Assembly (NCBI GenBank): GCA_964487545.1 | Contig: CAZARI010000006.1 | Span: forward strand, 48,459-112,458 | Origin: SKUL01 sp964487545 | Lineage (GTDB): Bacteria; Bacteroidota; Bacteroidia; Flavobacteriales_D; SKUL01 | Reading direction: 5' to 3' | DNA: 64,000 bases | In this document: piece by piece, positions 17,798 through 27,225 of the stretch | Layout: the number at the start of each line of letters is the position of its first letter | Position numbering within the stretch: the first letter of the stretch is position 1 | Made by a program: the position numbers and the translations under genes | The notes under the pieces: generated by a model | Told to the model about the DNA's origin: nothing | The model's database searches: none | What the model saw: only the letters and a program-made list of their open reading frames with translations

Positions 17798-19125
17798 TGG
17801 TGTCCCAGTGCGTAGAGTCTTTCTGAGTCGAGTTTAAGAAAGATGAAAAGCAGAATGGTAAAACCCCATAGCGACGAACCGCCATAGCTGATGAACGGCA
17901 GCGGAATGCCCACCACCGGTGCCAGCCCAATGGCCATTCCCACGTTGATGAGCAAGTGAATGAACAGAATACTCGCCACGCAGTAGCCGTAAATCCGGGT
18001 AAACCGCGACCGTTGTCTTTCTGCCAGAAAGATGAGCCGTAAAATTAACACCATAAAGAGGATTACCACGGCCGAGGTACCCAGGAAGCCCCATTCTTCG
18101 CCAATGGTGCAGAAAATGAAATCGGTGCTCTGCATGGGCACGTATTTGTATTTGGTGAGGGTTCCAGCTAGAAATCCTTTTCCAGAAAATCCACCCGACC
18201 CGATGGCGGTTTTACTTTGGTTTACGTTGTATCCTGCACCTAGTGGATCTTCGGTTATACCGAGCAATATTTTTATCCGGGTGCTTTGGTGCGGCTCCAG
18301 CACGTTGTTAATGACCAGGTCGAGTGAACTTATGAGCACAATGCTTCCCACGCAAACCGTAGCCAAAAACCAGTATGCCTTTTTTCTGAACCGCGGCATC
18401 ACCATGTTTTTTATAATCAACAAGGCCAGCAAACCGATAACCACAATCGAAGCCATTAGCAGGTACTGACCCGTAACCGGTTCTTCGATCAATGGCAATA
18501 CGAAATCCACCTCTTTAAACAACAACGCAAGGACAGATAGTGCCGCAGCTATGGTTCCGAAAAGCAGGATATTGCCCGATAACCCTTCTCGGTATAGCAC
18601 CAGTACAAAAGCCGAGTAAACCAACACGGTTCCTGTGTCGGGTTGGAGTAAGATCAACATGGATGGCAGCGCGATCATTCCGGCAACGATCAGCTTTGTT
18701 TTTTGCGCCTGAATTTTTCGGTTGGCCGACCCCAGGTAGGAGGCAAGTGCCAGTGATATGGCGAATTTAGAAAACTCTGAAGGTTGGATGCCGAAGCTGC
18801 CAAATCCAAACCACGCCTTGGCACCGTTCACTTCCTTTCCAAAAATCAATACGCCAATCAATAGCAAAATCACTGCGCCATAGATCAGAAGCGACGTGCG
18901 GCGCATAAAGTCACCTTCAATCAACATCACCGTCATGGCTAGTAATACGCCCGTGCAAATCCAGATAAACTGCTTGCCGTATTCTCGCGTGGTATCAAAA
19001 ACCGATGAGTGCTCCGGCTCATAACTGGCGGCGTAGATATTCATCCACCCGATAAACAGAAGCGCGAGATACAACAGCACCACCGTCCAATCCACTTCGC
19101 GCCAAATGTTCTTTTGTGCCCGCAT
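17794..19125 (-). CDS. rodA: Peptidoglycan glycosyltransferase RodA (SEDS family)
   Basis: A 443-residue polytopic inner-membrane protein of the FtsW/RodA/SpoVE family that polymerises glycan strands during cell elongation. About ten hydrophobic helices are seen. Typical SEDS segments are WFGFGSFGIQPSEFSKFA (helix 4 region), LLQPDTGTVLVYSAF, and the C-terminal VGIPLPFISYGGSSL. It is the last gene of the purH-mreBCD-mrdA-rodA minus-strand block, 3 nt after mrdA, so it is made with its cognate transpeptidase PBP2. Some Bacteroidota RodA carry an insertion between helices 6 and 8, and this one also looks longer there. Confidence 0.97.
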   Translation of the reverse strand: MRAQKNIWREVDWTVVLLYLALLFIGWMNIYAASYEPEHSSVFDTTREYGKQFIWICTGVLLAMTVMLIEGDFMRRTSLLIYGAVILLLIGVLIFGKEVNGAKAWFGFGSFGIQPSEFSKFAISLALASYLGSANRKIQAQKTKLIVAGMIALPSMLILLQPDTGTVLVYSAFVLVLYREGLSGNILLFGTIAAALSVLALLFKEVDFVLPLIEEPVTGQYLLMASIVVIGLLALLIIKNMVMPRFRKKAYWFLATVCVGSIVLISSLDLVINNVLEPHQSTRIKILLGITEDPLGAGYNVNQSKTAIGSGGFSGKGFLAGTLTKYKYVPMQSTDFIFCTIGEEWGFLGTSAVVILFMVLILRLIFLAERQRSRFTRIYGYCVASILFIHLLINVGMAIGLAPVVGIPLPFISYGGSSLWGFTILLFIFLKLDSERLYALGHQ

Positions 19126-19128
19126 CTG

Positions 19129-20931
19129 TTAGTTGTGTAATAAATCGGCTTCTACCATGCGTTTCTCCATTTCGGGACGGGAAATACTGTCGGTAAGGTA
19201 TTTTTCGATAATCAAACTGGTGATTGGAGCAGCCCATGTACTTCCGAAGCCAACGTTTTCGATGGTTACCGCCACGGCAATTTTCGGGTCATCTTTGGGC
19301 GCAAATGCAATAAAAAGTGAGTGGTCTTTGCCATGCGGATTTTGTGAAGTCCCTGTTTTACCACACATTTCAATGCCGGGAATTTTGGCGCCGCGACCGG
19401 TTCCGCGTTCAATTACATCATACATTCCCTCAACCACTTCTTCAAACCATTTTTCATCAATGCCAGTATAGTGTTTTTTTGTGTAGGTGCTGTCGCTAAC
19501 GGGCTGCTCGTTGATGGATTTGATCACGTGAGGAGTGTAAAACCACCCGCGGTTGGCCATGGCGGCAGTCATATTGGCCATTTGCAGCGGCGTGGTGCCC
19601 AGCTCTCCCTGCCCGATAGAGAGAGAAATAATGGTATGAGGTCTCCAGCGGTGACGACCGTAGAATTTGTCGTAATAGGTGGTTGGTGGAATGAATCCGT
19701 TAACCTCGCTGGTAATGTCAATACCGAGTTTTGCACCCAAACCGAAGTTTGAAACGTAGTCGCGCCATCGCTGATACCCTGTTTCTGCATTGGGATATTT
19801 ATCAATGATGGCTTTGAAAGTATGGCAATAATAGGCGTTGCAAGAGGTTTCGATGGAATAGTGGAATCCCGTGTGTGGACGGTGGGGGTGACAGCCCAAC
19901 CTGCGGTTACCGTAGTAATAGCCCATATTACAGGTAAAGTGCGAATTGGTCGTGATCACCTTTTCCTGAAGGCCTATCAAGCCGTTAACCATTTTAAAGG
20001 TGGAACCCGGTGGATAGGATGCCATCACGGCACGGTTAAACAGCGGCTTGAGCGTGTCGCTGGCCAGTTGTTGGTAATTGGCCGAACGCACCCTGCCCAC
20101 TAGCAGATTGGGGTTGTATTTGGGATTCGTCACCATACACAGTACCTCACCGGTGGCCGGTTCTATGGCCACTATGCTTCCGCGCTTTCCGCTCATGAGC
20201 AGTTCGCCGTATTTCTGCAATTCAAGATCAAGGCTCGAAATCAGGTCTTTGCCAGAAAAAGCCAGCGTGTCGTACATTCCGTTTTGAAAACTGCCCTGCA
20301 CCCGGTTGTGCACATCCACCACCACCAGTTTCGAACCACGCCTTCCGCGCAGTGCTTCTTCATAAATACTTTCTACACCGTTGGCTCCGATATAATCACC
20401 AGACCGGTAATAGGGATCGGCTTCAATGTTTCTGCGACTCACCTCGCTCACATACCCGAGCACATGAGCCGCTACGCTGTCGGGATAACTTCTCAGTGTT
20501 CTCGACTGGCTGTAGAAGCCGTTAAACTGATAGATGTGTTCGGCTATTTTGCCGTATTCATCGGCCGGAATCTGCTTCTCAAAAACGGATGGCTTGTAGC
20601 GCGAGTAATTGACTGCTGCGGTCACTTTTTGAACGAATTGCTCATGCGAAATGCCCACGGTGCGGCAAAAAAGCGCGGTATCGAGGTTGTGAATGTCTTT
20701 CGGAATTACCATGAGATCATAAACCGCAGTGTTGCCGACCAGCAGCTTTCCGTTTCGGTCGTATATCAGTCCACGTGCAGGATACAGCGTGATTTTTCGC
20801 TCCGAGATATTGGCGCCTTTGGCCACCCACTGATCGTCTATCACCTGAATGTAGAACAAACGAATGATGAAAATCAGGCCTACAATCAGAATGATGGTGC
20901 CAATAACATATTTCCGTTCGCCGAATTCCAT
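19129..20931 (-). CDS. mrdA: Penicillin-binding protein 2 (elongasome transpeptidase)
   Basis: A 600-residue class B penicillin-binding protein, anchored by an N-terminal helix (residues 8-28) with the rest in the periplasm. A pedestal/dimerisation domain spans about 50-220. The transpeptidase domain holds the serine motif PPGSTFKM with Ser310 and Lys313, an SCNAYYCH segment (SxN), and the KTGT box (Lys525). It cross-links peptidoglycan made by RodA. The gene touches mreD (adjacent bases) and is 3 nt before rodA, so the mre genes and this pair form one operon. Confidence 0.97.
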   Translation of the reverse strand: MEFGERKYVIGTIILIVGLIFIIRLFYIQVIDDQWVAKGANISERKITLYPARGLIYDRNGKLLVGNTAVYDLMVIPKDIHNLDTALFCRTVGISHEQFVQKVTAAVNYSRYKPSVFEKQIPADEYGKIAEHIYQFNGFYSQSRTLRSYPDSVAAHVLGYVSEVSRRNIEADPYYRSGDYIGANGVESIYEEALRGRRGSKLVVVDVHNRVQGSFQNGMYDTLAFSGKDLISSLDLELQKYGELLMSGKRGSIVAIEPATGEVLCMVTNPKYNPNLLVGRVRSANYQQLASDTLKPLFNRAVMASYPPGSTFKMVNGLIGLQEKVITTNSHFTCNMGYYYGNRRLGCHPHRPHTGFHYSIETSCNAYYCHTFKAIIDKYPNAETGYQRWRDYVSNFGLGAKLGIDITSEVNGFIPPTTYYDKFYGRHRWRPHTIISLSIGQGELGTTPLQMANMTAAMANRGWFYTPHVIKSINEQPVSDSTYTKKHYTGIDEKWFEEVVEGMYDVIERGTGRGAKIPGIEMCGKTGTSQNPHGKDHSLFIAFAPKDDPKIAVAVTIENVGFGSTWAAPITSLIIEKYLTDSISRPEMEKRMVEADLLHN

Positions 20932-21444
20932 TTACAGGCGCCTTTTGAAATAGAATAAATATTGCACTAAAACCGCTAGCAATAGGGTGAAACCTGCGCT
21001 GAGGACAACACGCAACAAGGTGGTGAAGAATTGCGAGAAGCGAAAAATTTCGAGGAAAAACAACCACAAGTGATGGGCGAGAATCAAAATACCGGCATAA
21101 TAGAGAAACCACGTTATGCCCAGTGAATCAATCCGTGGTTCCACACCAATTTCATAACCGTCGCGCGGTGCCATCAGGCGCAACACCGGTGCACGCAAAA
21201 AACCGAGCAGCAGGGTCGCTGAAATGTGCATTCCAAAAGTGTTGCTGAAAATATCGATGCAGGCACCCGTCAGAAAAGAAATAATCAGTACGAGCCACGC
21301 CGGCGTTTCTACCGGCAGCATCAGTATGGCTAATACATACAGCAATGGCAACATTTGCCCATCCAGCAGGTTAACTTGATTAAGAACCAGGCCCTGAAAT
21401 AAAATCAGCACCACAAAACGGATTATGTTACTCGGAATAGCCAC
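20932..21444 (-). CDS. mreD: Rod shape-determining protein MreD
   Basis: A 170-residue membrane protein with five to six hydrophobic helices and little else, as expected for MreD. Identity rests on size, topology (for example LFQGLVLNQVNLLDGQMLPL near the N-terminus, a family-like segment), and its place directly between mreC and mrdA with zero spacing on both sides. MreD bridges MreC to the elongation machinery. Confidence 0.9.
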   Translation of the reverse strand: MAIPSNIIRFVVLILFQGLVLNQVNLLDGQMLPLLYVLAILMLPVETPAWLVLIISFLTGACIDIFSNTFGMHISATLLLGFLRAPVLRLMAPRDGYEIGVEPRIDSLGITWFLYYAGILILAHHLWLFFLEIFRFSQFFTTLLRVVLSAGFTLLLAVLVQYLFYFKRRL

Positions 21445-22275
21445 CTATTGCTGCGTTTCGTTTTCGAGTTCTAACTGTTCCTGCTGTAGGATATTGCCAA
21501 TAACATATACGTAGTTCAGGTTGTCGTACGTGGTGATCAGTTCAATTTCGATTTGATGAAAGTTGCTACCGGGCACTTCTACAATTTCAGAAATGACACC
21601 CACCGGCAATCCCGGAGGAAAAATAGCCGATGATCCACGGGTGACTACGGTGTCGCCGACATGGATGCGCGCGTGAGTAGCCATGTCGTCTACCCTCGCA
21701 AATCGGGGGTTTTTTCCGTCCCACCGAACCAGTCCAAAGTAGTGGCTGTTTTTGGTTTCGACGCTCAGCTCAAACGAGATATTGATAATTGGGATGACCG
21801 TTGCAAAATATTTGGAGGCTTTGCGCACCACGCCCACCACACCCCGTTCTGTTACCACCGCCTGGTTGGGGGCGATACCGCCGACAGTTCCTCGGTTGAT
21901 GGTGAGGTAGTTTTTTTGCCGGTTAGCGCTGGAGTTGATGACTTTTGCCGGAACATACCGGTATTGCACCATCATCAAGGTGTCGTCTACCATAACGTAT
22001 TCGCGGTCTACACGTCGAAAAGAGCTTCGATTTCGATTGAGCAGCCGCGCATTTTCTTCGGCTATCGTTTCGTTGTGCTGACGGAGTTTGAGGTATTCGC
22101 TGAAATTGTTTTTCCAGTCGAACATGGTTGCTGAAATTCGGTTCGAGGAGCTAAAAAACACCGAGTTGTGGTATGTGTTGCCTGAAGAAAAAAGAAAATA
22201 CAATGCAATGATCTGAAAAGCCAGAAACAGGAAGAAATCCTTATAACGCAGAATAAATTGTACCAGGTTTCGCAT
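21445..22275 (-). CDS. mreC: Rod shape-determining protein MreC
   Basis: A 276-residue bitopic protein: a short cytoplasmic tail, one transmembrane helix (residues 12-32), a coiled region (about 60-85, LKLRQHNETIAEENARLL), and a periplasmic double beta-barrel domain that includes LTINRGTVGGIAPNQAVVTE and GLPVGVISEIVEV. MreC links cytoplasmic MreB filaments to periplasmic synthases. It lies 42 nt after mreB and abuts mreD. The C-terminus is glutamate/glutamine-rich. Confidence 0.95.
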   Translation of the reverse strand: MRNLVQFILRYKDFFLFLAFQIIALYFLFSSGNTYHNSVFFSSSNRISATMFDWKNNFSEYLKLRQHNETIAEENARLLNRNRSSFRRVDREYVMVDDTLMMVQYRYVPAKVINSSANRQKNYLTINRGTVGGIAPNQAVVTERGVVGVVRKASKYFATVIPIINISFELSVETKNSHYFGLVRWDGKNPRFARVDDMATHARIHVGDTVVTRGSSAIFPPGLPVGVISEIVEVPGSNFHQIEIELITTYDNLNYVYVIGNILQQEQLELENETQQ

Positions 22276-22317
22276 TGCTCATTTTCTGCCTTAACAGCAC
22301 AGTCAAGTATTTTAATC

Positions 22318-23343
22318 TCAATCTCTGATGAGGAACTGAAAGCGGTCGATGTTTTTCAAGGCAATACCGGTACCACGAGCCACCGCACGCAGCGGGTCTT
22401 CGGCAATGTGAACCGGTAGTTTGGTGCGCATCGAGAGTCGTTTGTCCAGCCCGCGAAGTAGCGAACCGCCACCCGCAAGGTAGATTCCGGTGCGGTATAT
22501 ATCGGCCGATAGTTCGGGTGGTGTCATCTCCAGCGCACTGTGAATCGCCTCTTCAATTTTCGATATCGACTTGTCCAGTGCGTGGGCAATTTCGGTATAT
22601 GACACGTGAATTTCCTTTGGAATTCCGGTCATCAGATCGCGTCCGCGAACCGCGAAATCCTCGGGTGGATCATCCAGCTCGGGCAGTGCCGAACCCACTT
22701 CAATTTTAATTTGTTCGGCCGTGCGCTCACCAATCAGAATGTTGTGCTGACGCCGCATGTACTCTTCAATGTCCTGGGTGAATTCATCACCTGCCACGCG
22801 GATGTTTTTGTCGCAAACAATACCTCCGAGTGCAATGACAGCGATTTCGGAAGTTCCTCCACCAATATCAATAATCATGTTTCCGACGGGTTCTTCCACG
22901 TCGATGCCAATGCCAATCGCTGCGGCCATTGGTTCGTGAATCAGGTACACTTCCTTGGCGCCAGCGTGCTCGGCAGAATCGCGCACCGCCCGTTTTTCCA
23001 CTTCGGTTATCCCCGATGGAATACAAATCACCATGCGCAGCGATGGGGTGAACAGTTGCCGTCCGGGCTTAATCATTTTAATCATGCCGCGAATCATGGC
23101 CTCTGCCGCTTGAAAATCAGCAATCACACCATCTTTTAGCGGACGAATGGTTTTGATGTTTTCGTGGGTTTTCCCGTGCATTTGCTGCGCCTGCCTACCA
23201 ATGGCAATTATTTTATCGGTGGCGCGGTCTTTGGCTACGATTGACGGCTCATCAACCACCACTTTGTCGTTGTAAATGATCAGGGTGTTGGCGGTTCCAA
23301 GGTCGATCGCGATCTCTTGAGTAAAAAAGTTAAATAACCCCAT
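22318..23343 (-). CDS. mreB: Actin-like rod shape protein MreB
   Basis: A 341-residue cytoplasmic actin homologue that positions wall synthesis. Nucleotide-binding motifs are intact: phosphate-1 IAIDLGTANTLIIY at residues 12-25, phosphate-2 MIIDIGGGTSEIAVIALGG near 158-176, and the adenosine motif IYLAGGGSLLRGLD near 287-300. Length and sequence are canonical. It is the first shape gene of the operon, 100 nt downstream of purH. Confidence 0.98.
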   Translation of the reverse strand: MGLFNFFTQEIAIDLGTANTLIIYNDKVVVDEPSIVAKDRATDKIIAIGRQAQQMHGKTHENIKTIRPLKDGVIADFQAAEAMIRGMIKMIKPGRQLFTPSLRMVICIPSGITEVEKRAVRDSAEHAGAKEVYLIHEPMAAAIGIGIDVEEPVGNMIIDIGGGTSEIAVIALGGIVCDKNIRVAGDEFTQDIEEYMRRQHNILIGERTAEQIKIEVGSALPELDDPPEDFAVRGRDLMTGIPKEIHVSYTEIAHALDKSISKIEEAIHSALEMTPPELSADIYRTGIYLAGGGSLLRGLDKRLSMRTKLPVHIAEDPLRAVARGTGIALKNIDRFQFLIRD

Positions 23344-23443
23344 GCTGTATCCGGTGTTGAGAAGTTCCTAAATTAATATTAAATGCATTTATACATTTCC
23401 TCTGCGCCTAGAGCTTCTAACCAATGAATTGTTAATTCCTTGT

Positions 23444-24967
23444 TTAATGCTTGAAATGCCTGATTCCTGTAAGTACCATAGCTACTCCATGCGCGTTGCA
23501 ATAGTCAATAGATTGCTGGTCGTTGACCGATCCGCCCGGCTGAACCACCGCATTTATCCCAGCTTCGGAGGCAATCTCCACGCAGTCTGGAAATGGAAAA
23601 AAGGCGTCAGATGCCATTACGGCTCCCGATAGGTCAAAACCAAAGGATTGTGCCTTGTGGATGGCCTGCCTGAGCGCATCTACTCGTGAAGTTTGCCCGG
23701 TTCCGCTGGCTAGCAACTGAAAGTTTTTGGCCAGTACAATGGTATTCGACTTGGTGTGTTTGGCCACTTTATTGGCCAAAACCAGGTCGGCCATCTGCGA
23801 TTCCTCCGGAGCAAGGCGGGTGCATACCGTAAAATCCGCCACGCTTTCCATCGCGCTATCACGATCCTGAACCAACATGCCATTGAGCGCTGAACGGTGC
23901 AGTTTTGTGGGCAAATCAAATCGCTTTTGTTTGAGCAGTATTCGGTTCTTTTTTCCGCGCAACAGCTCTAGTGCCTGAGCATCAAAGTCGGGTGCAATCA
24001 CTACTTCGCAAAACAGTTCGTGAATGTGTTCGGCGGTTTCGAGATCGATTAATTTGTTGCTGATTAAAACACCGCCAAATGCCGAAACCGGATCTCCGGC
24101 CAGGGCGTCGAGGTATGCTGCGGCCAATGTATTTCGCGTTGACAGTCCACAGGCATTGTTGTGCTTCAGAATGGCAAAGGTGGGATCGTCGTGTTGAAAA
24201 TCGAGCATCAGATTCACTGCAGCATCTACATCAAGCAGGTTATTGTAACTGAGTTGTTTGCCGTGAAGCTGGTCGAACATCGCGTGCAAGTCGCCGTAAA
24301 AAGTTCCTTGTTGATGTGGATTTTCGCCATAACGCAAATGGTGAGCATTGTTCAGTTGAAGATTATAACTGTTGCTGCCAGATTTATTTTGAAGATAAGC
24401 CGCAATCGCATTGTCGTATCCTGACGAAACCTGAAAAGCTTCCGCTGCAAATAGCGCGCGTTCATCGGCAGAAATACGGCCTTTTCCTTTGATCAGCAAA
24501 TCTGTAAGATGTTTATACTGGTCTTTTGAGGAAATCACCACCACGTCATCAAAGTTTTTCGCTGCCGCGCGAATCAGCGAAATACCACCGATATCGATCT
24601 TTTCGATAATTTCTTCGTGCGTTCCGCCGCCGGCTACGGTTTGTTCGAACGGATACAGATCTACAATCACCAGGTCGATGTCTGCAATATCGTGTTTTTC
24701 CATTTCCTGCTCATCCGCGAGGCTGTTGCGGCGCCCGAGAATTCCACCAAAAATGGTGGGATGCAGGGTTTTTACACGCCCACCTAAAATGGAAGGATAA
24801 CCGGTTAGGGAATCCACAGGCGTTACCGGAATGTTTAAGCTTTCTATAAACTGCTGTGTTCCACCGGTGCTGATGATGGAAATGCCGTTTTTGTTTAAAG
24901 CGCTGACTACCGGTTCGAGACCTTTTTTATCGAAAACGGAAATGAGTGCCGACTGAATTTTTTTCAA
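23444..24967 (-). CDS. purH: Bifunctional AICAR formyltransferase / IMP cyclohydrolase
   Basis: A 507-residue enzyme for the last two steps of purine synthesis (AICAR to FAICAR to IMP). The N-terminal IMP cyclohydrolase domain (1-195) contains ALISVFDKKGL, STGGT, GGRVKTLHPTIFGGIL and IDIGGISLIRAAAKN. The AICAR transformylase domain follows, with LRYGENPHQQ at about residues 206-215, KHNNACGLS at the substrate site, and a conserved C-terminal SDAFFPFPDCVE plus VVQPGGSVND. Length is typical. It is upstream of mreB on the same strand, as in many Bacteroidota, so nucleotide synthesis and shape genes may share transcription. Confidence 0.98.
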   Translation of the reverse strand: MKKIQSALISVFDKKGLEPVVSALNKNGISIISTGGTQQFIESLNIPVTPVDSLTGYPSILGGRVKTLHPTIFGGILGRRNSLADEQEMEKHDIADIDLVIVDLYPFEQTVAGGGTHEEIIEKIDIGGISLIRAAAKNFDDVVVISSKDQYKHLTDLLIKGKGRISADERALFAAEAFQVSSGYDNAIAAYLQNKSGSNSYNLQLNNAHHLRYGENPHQQGTFYGDLHAMFDQLHGKQLSYNNLLDVDAAVNLMLDFQHDDPTFAILKHNNACGLSTRNTLAAAYLDALAGDPVSAFGGVLISNKLIDLETAEHIHELFCEVVIAPDFDAQALELLRGKKNRILLKQKRFDLPTKLHRSALNGMLVQDRDSAMESVADFTVCTRLAPEESQMADLVLANKVAKHTKSNTIVLAKNFQLLASGTGQTSRVDALRQAIHKAQSFGFDLSGAVMASDAFFPFPDCVEIASEAGINAVVQPGGSVNDQQSIDYCNAHGVAMVLTGIRHFKH

Positions 24968-25153
24968 GGTGATAGGGGTTGCTGAACTGAGCCATTAAGG
25001 AGTTGCAATTTTACGAAGATTAAGGGCATTTATTGCCTTGCCCATGCTGCTATTTTGCGGGCTGTTGATAATTATCCGGATTTGTTTATAATCCACTGTT
25101 TTGTACGGTTGCCGTTTGTCTATTTTGTTGGATGTGTTTTAAGAAAAGGCCCG

Positions 25154-25161
25154 TACATTTG
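25154..25161 (+). promoter_or_regulatory. -7 element for the ABC permease gene
   Basis: TACATTTG is a perfect TAnnTTTG. It would start transcription near 25168, about 11 nt before the TTG start at 25179, with TG/TT-rich sequence at the -33 distance. Confidence 0.55.
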
Positions 25162-25178
25162 AACGTTAAAACAGAAAC

Positions 25179-26441
25179 TTGTCGCTACTTTCACTATATC
25201 TAAGACTCTTTGCAGAGAGTGTGTCTTTTGCACTGAATGCATTGGTGGTAAATCGCTTGCGCACCGTGTTGTCGTTGCTTGGAATTGCCATTGGCATTTT
25301 TGCCATTATTTCGGTATTTACCTTGGTTGATACGCTCGAGAATGATATCCGCACAAGTATCGAAGCACTGGGCGATAACGTGCTCATGATTCAAAAATGG
25401 CCAATGGCTCCGGAAGAAGGCGACAGCGAATATGCGTGGTGGAAATATTGGCAACGTCCTGAGCCTAAAATAGCCGAAGCCGATCAGTTGCGCAGAAGGC
25501 TAAATCTGGCCACCGATGTGGCGTGGCAGGCCAACATTGTCAGAACCATCGAGCGCGCCAATTCATTTGTTGAAACGGTGCCCATAGCCATGGTGACGCA
25601 TGAATTTGAACAGGTGATCAATCTCAAAATCGCACAAGGGCGTTATTTTTCACAGGTTGAATCTGCTTCTGGAAGGCCTATCGTCATTTTGGGCGCGGTG
25701 GTGGCCGATAAGCTATTTGCCGGAATGGATGCTTTGGGAAAATCGGTAAAAATTGGCGGCAAAAAAGCCATAGTAGTTGGTGTTTTTGAAGAGGAAGGAG
25801 AAAATATCCTCGGGTCGGGTTTTGACAATGCGGCGTTGATTCCAGCTCGATTTGGCACCACCATTGTGGATGTAAACCAGCTGATGAGTACCCAAATTGT
25901 TGTGAAAGCTGCAGCGGGCATCAGCAATGCTCAACTCAAAGACGAATTGATTTCTACGCTGCGAAATATTCGCCGACAACGTCCTACCGAACCGATTAGT
26001 TTTGCCGTGATTGAGTCCGAAATGATCACCGGTTTGATTGATGAGCTGGTGGGCTTCATCAATACCATTGGCTGGGTAATCGGGGGGTTTTCGATTGTGG
26101 TGGGCGGATTCAGCATTTCCAACATCATGTTTGTTTCGGTGAAGGAGCGCACCCCGCAAATCGGCATTCAAAAAGCGCTCGGTGCCCGCGAGCATTTTAT
26201 CCTGACGCAGTTTTTGTCTGAGTCCATCATCCTCAGTTTAATTGGTGGTGGTGTGGGGCTGTTTGTGATTTTTCTGCTCACTTTGGTGGTCGGTGCCGTG
26301 ATCGACATGGAGGTGGTGCTTTCGCTCGGCAATATTGTGCTCGGTTTGGCATTGTCCGTTGTAATCGGGTTGATTTCTGGACTGATTCCCGCCTGGATGG
26401 CCAGTCGCCTCAATCCTGTAGATGCCATGCGAGCCGCGTGA
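25179..26441 (+). CDS. ABC transporter permease (MacB/FtsX type), TTG start
   Basis: A 420-residue inner-membrane permease. Helix 1 lies at about residues 26-48 (LRTVLSLLGIAIGIFAIISV), followed by a MacB-type periplasmic core domain (about 50-270) and three C-terminal helices of the FtsX domain, including the conserved KERTPQIGIQKALGARE coupling segment. No ATPase gene is next to it. The start is a TTG: a stop codon at 25167 closes the frame upstream and there is no ATG or earlier GTG, while the sequence from this TTG already fits the family N-terminus (amphipathic helix before helix 1). The substrate is unknown; relatives export peptides, antibiotics or lipoproteins. Confidence 0.88.
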   Translation: MSLLSLYLRLFAESVSFALNALVVNRLRTVLSLLGIAIGIFAIISVFTLVDTLENDIRTSIEALGDNVLMIQKWPMAPEEGDSEYAWWKYWQRPEPKIAEADQLRRRLNLATDVAWQANIVRTIERANSFVETVPIAMVTHEFEQVINLKIAQGRYFSQVESASGRPIVILGAVVADKLFAGMDALGKSVKIGGKKAIVVGVFEEEGENILGSGFDNAALIPARFGTTIVDVNQLMSTQIVVKAAAGISNAQLKDELISTLRNIRRQRPTEPISFAVIESEMITGLIDELVGFINTIGWVIGGFSIVVGGFSISNIMFVSVKERTPQIGIQKALGAREHFILTQFLSESIILSLIGGGVGLFVIFLLTLVVGAVIDMEVVLSLGNIVLGLALSVVIGLISGLIPAWMASRLNPVDAMRAA

Positions 26442-26445
26442 CCCC

Positions 26446-27135
26446 TTAGAATTTAAAGGTGATTCCTGCGTGGATGGTCACAAACTCCGGACGACCTTCG
26501 ATCATGTTATAATCCAAGCTGCCATCGTTACTAATGGTCAGTGATTCTTGGTTGATAAACGAGGTTTCTGTGGCGTAGAGTCGCTGAACCCGGGCTTCGA
26601 GAAAAAGATGTGGGGCCACGCGCAGGTGAAATCCAGCTCCCCAGCCGTAGTTCCAGTTCATATTGTTGTGTAGGCGTTCGGTGCGTTCACCGGTTTCACC
26701 AGATGGATAGTTGGTGCGCAGTTCGTTTTTGGTGATGAAGTTGCTCCACCCGGCAACACCTTCAAAAAACGGCTGAAACCTACCGCGAAGCGGGGACAAG
26801 CGCAGTAGCAAATCGTAGGTGTAGCGGTTTGTGATCACATCAACACTGCCGGAATTGATGCCCGGATCCGCATCAGCAATATAAATGCTCTGGTCGGTGT
26901 GGCCGATGCGGTTCCAACCAAAACCAAAACCCATGTGCAAAGGCGCTCTGCGAAATAAGGGTGTGGTAAAACTGGCGCCCAAACCCACGGGGGTTCCGTC
27001 GAACTGATCTGCAAAAGTGCCGATGGGAATGGAGGTTTGTACACCACCGCCGAGTGAAGTTTGAGCTGCCGCCGGAACAATCATCATCGAAGCGATGGCA
27101 GCGAACAAGGACAGAAGGAGGAGACGTGGTGCCAT
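26446..27135 (-). CDS. Small outer-membrane beta-barrel protein
   Basis: A 229-residue exported protein. The ATG at 27135 gives the signal peptide MAPRLLLLSLFAAIASMMIVPAAAQ; a frame start at 27195 would add a non-signal extension. The mature chain shows alternating strands typical of an OmpA-like or PorT-like eight-stranded barrel: GGGVQTSIPIG, LHMGFGFGWNRIG, YDLLLRLSP, NWGAGFHLRVAPHLFLEARV-like segments, ending ITFKF with a terminal phenylalanine. It converges with the ABC permease gene with only 4 nt between stops and diverges from the YqaA-like gene. Function is not known. Confidence 0.75.
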   Translation of the reverse strand: MAPRLLLLSLFAAIASMMIVPAAAQTSLGGGVQTSIPIGTFADQFDGTPVGLGASFTTPLFRRAPLHMGFGFGWNRIGHTDQSIYIADADPGINSGSVDVITNRYTYDLLLRLSPLRGRFQPFFEGVAGWSNFITKNELRTNYPSGETGERTERLHNNMNWNYGWGAGFHLRVAPHLFLEARVQRLYATETSFINQESLTISNDGSLDYNMIEGRPEFVTIHAGITFKF

Positions 27136-27173
27136 GATTTTTTGGGTTTTAAAAATTCTGCAAAGCGATTTTC

Positions 27174-27181
27174 TAACTTTG
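27174..27181 (+). promoter_or_regulatory. -7 element for the YqaA-like gene
   Basis: TAACTTTG matches TAnnTTTG in the divergent gap between 27135 and 27226. It supports a start downstream of about 27190 rather than the long frame beginning at 27061. Confidence 0.5.
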
Positions 27182-27225
27182 AACTGGCAAATCAAAAACC
27201 AAGTGGCGTGCCAAAGATTTTTGCA

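Noticed and set aside
20284..20958. 224-codon plus-strand frame opposite mrdA
   Set aside because: Antisense shadow of a clear PBP2 gene.
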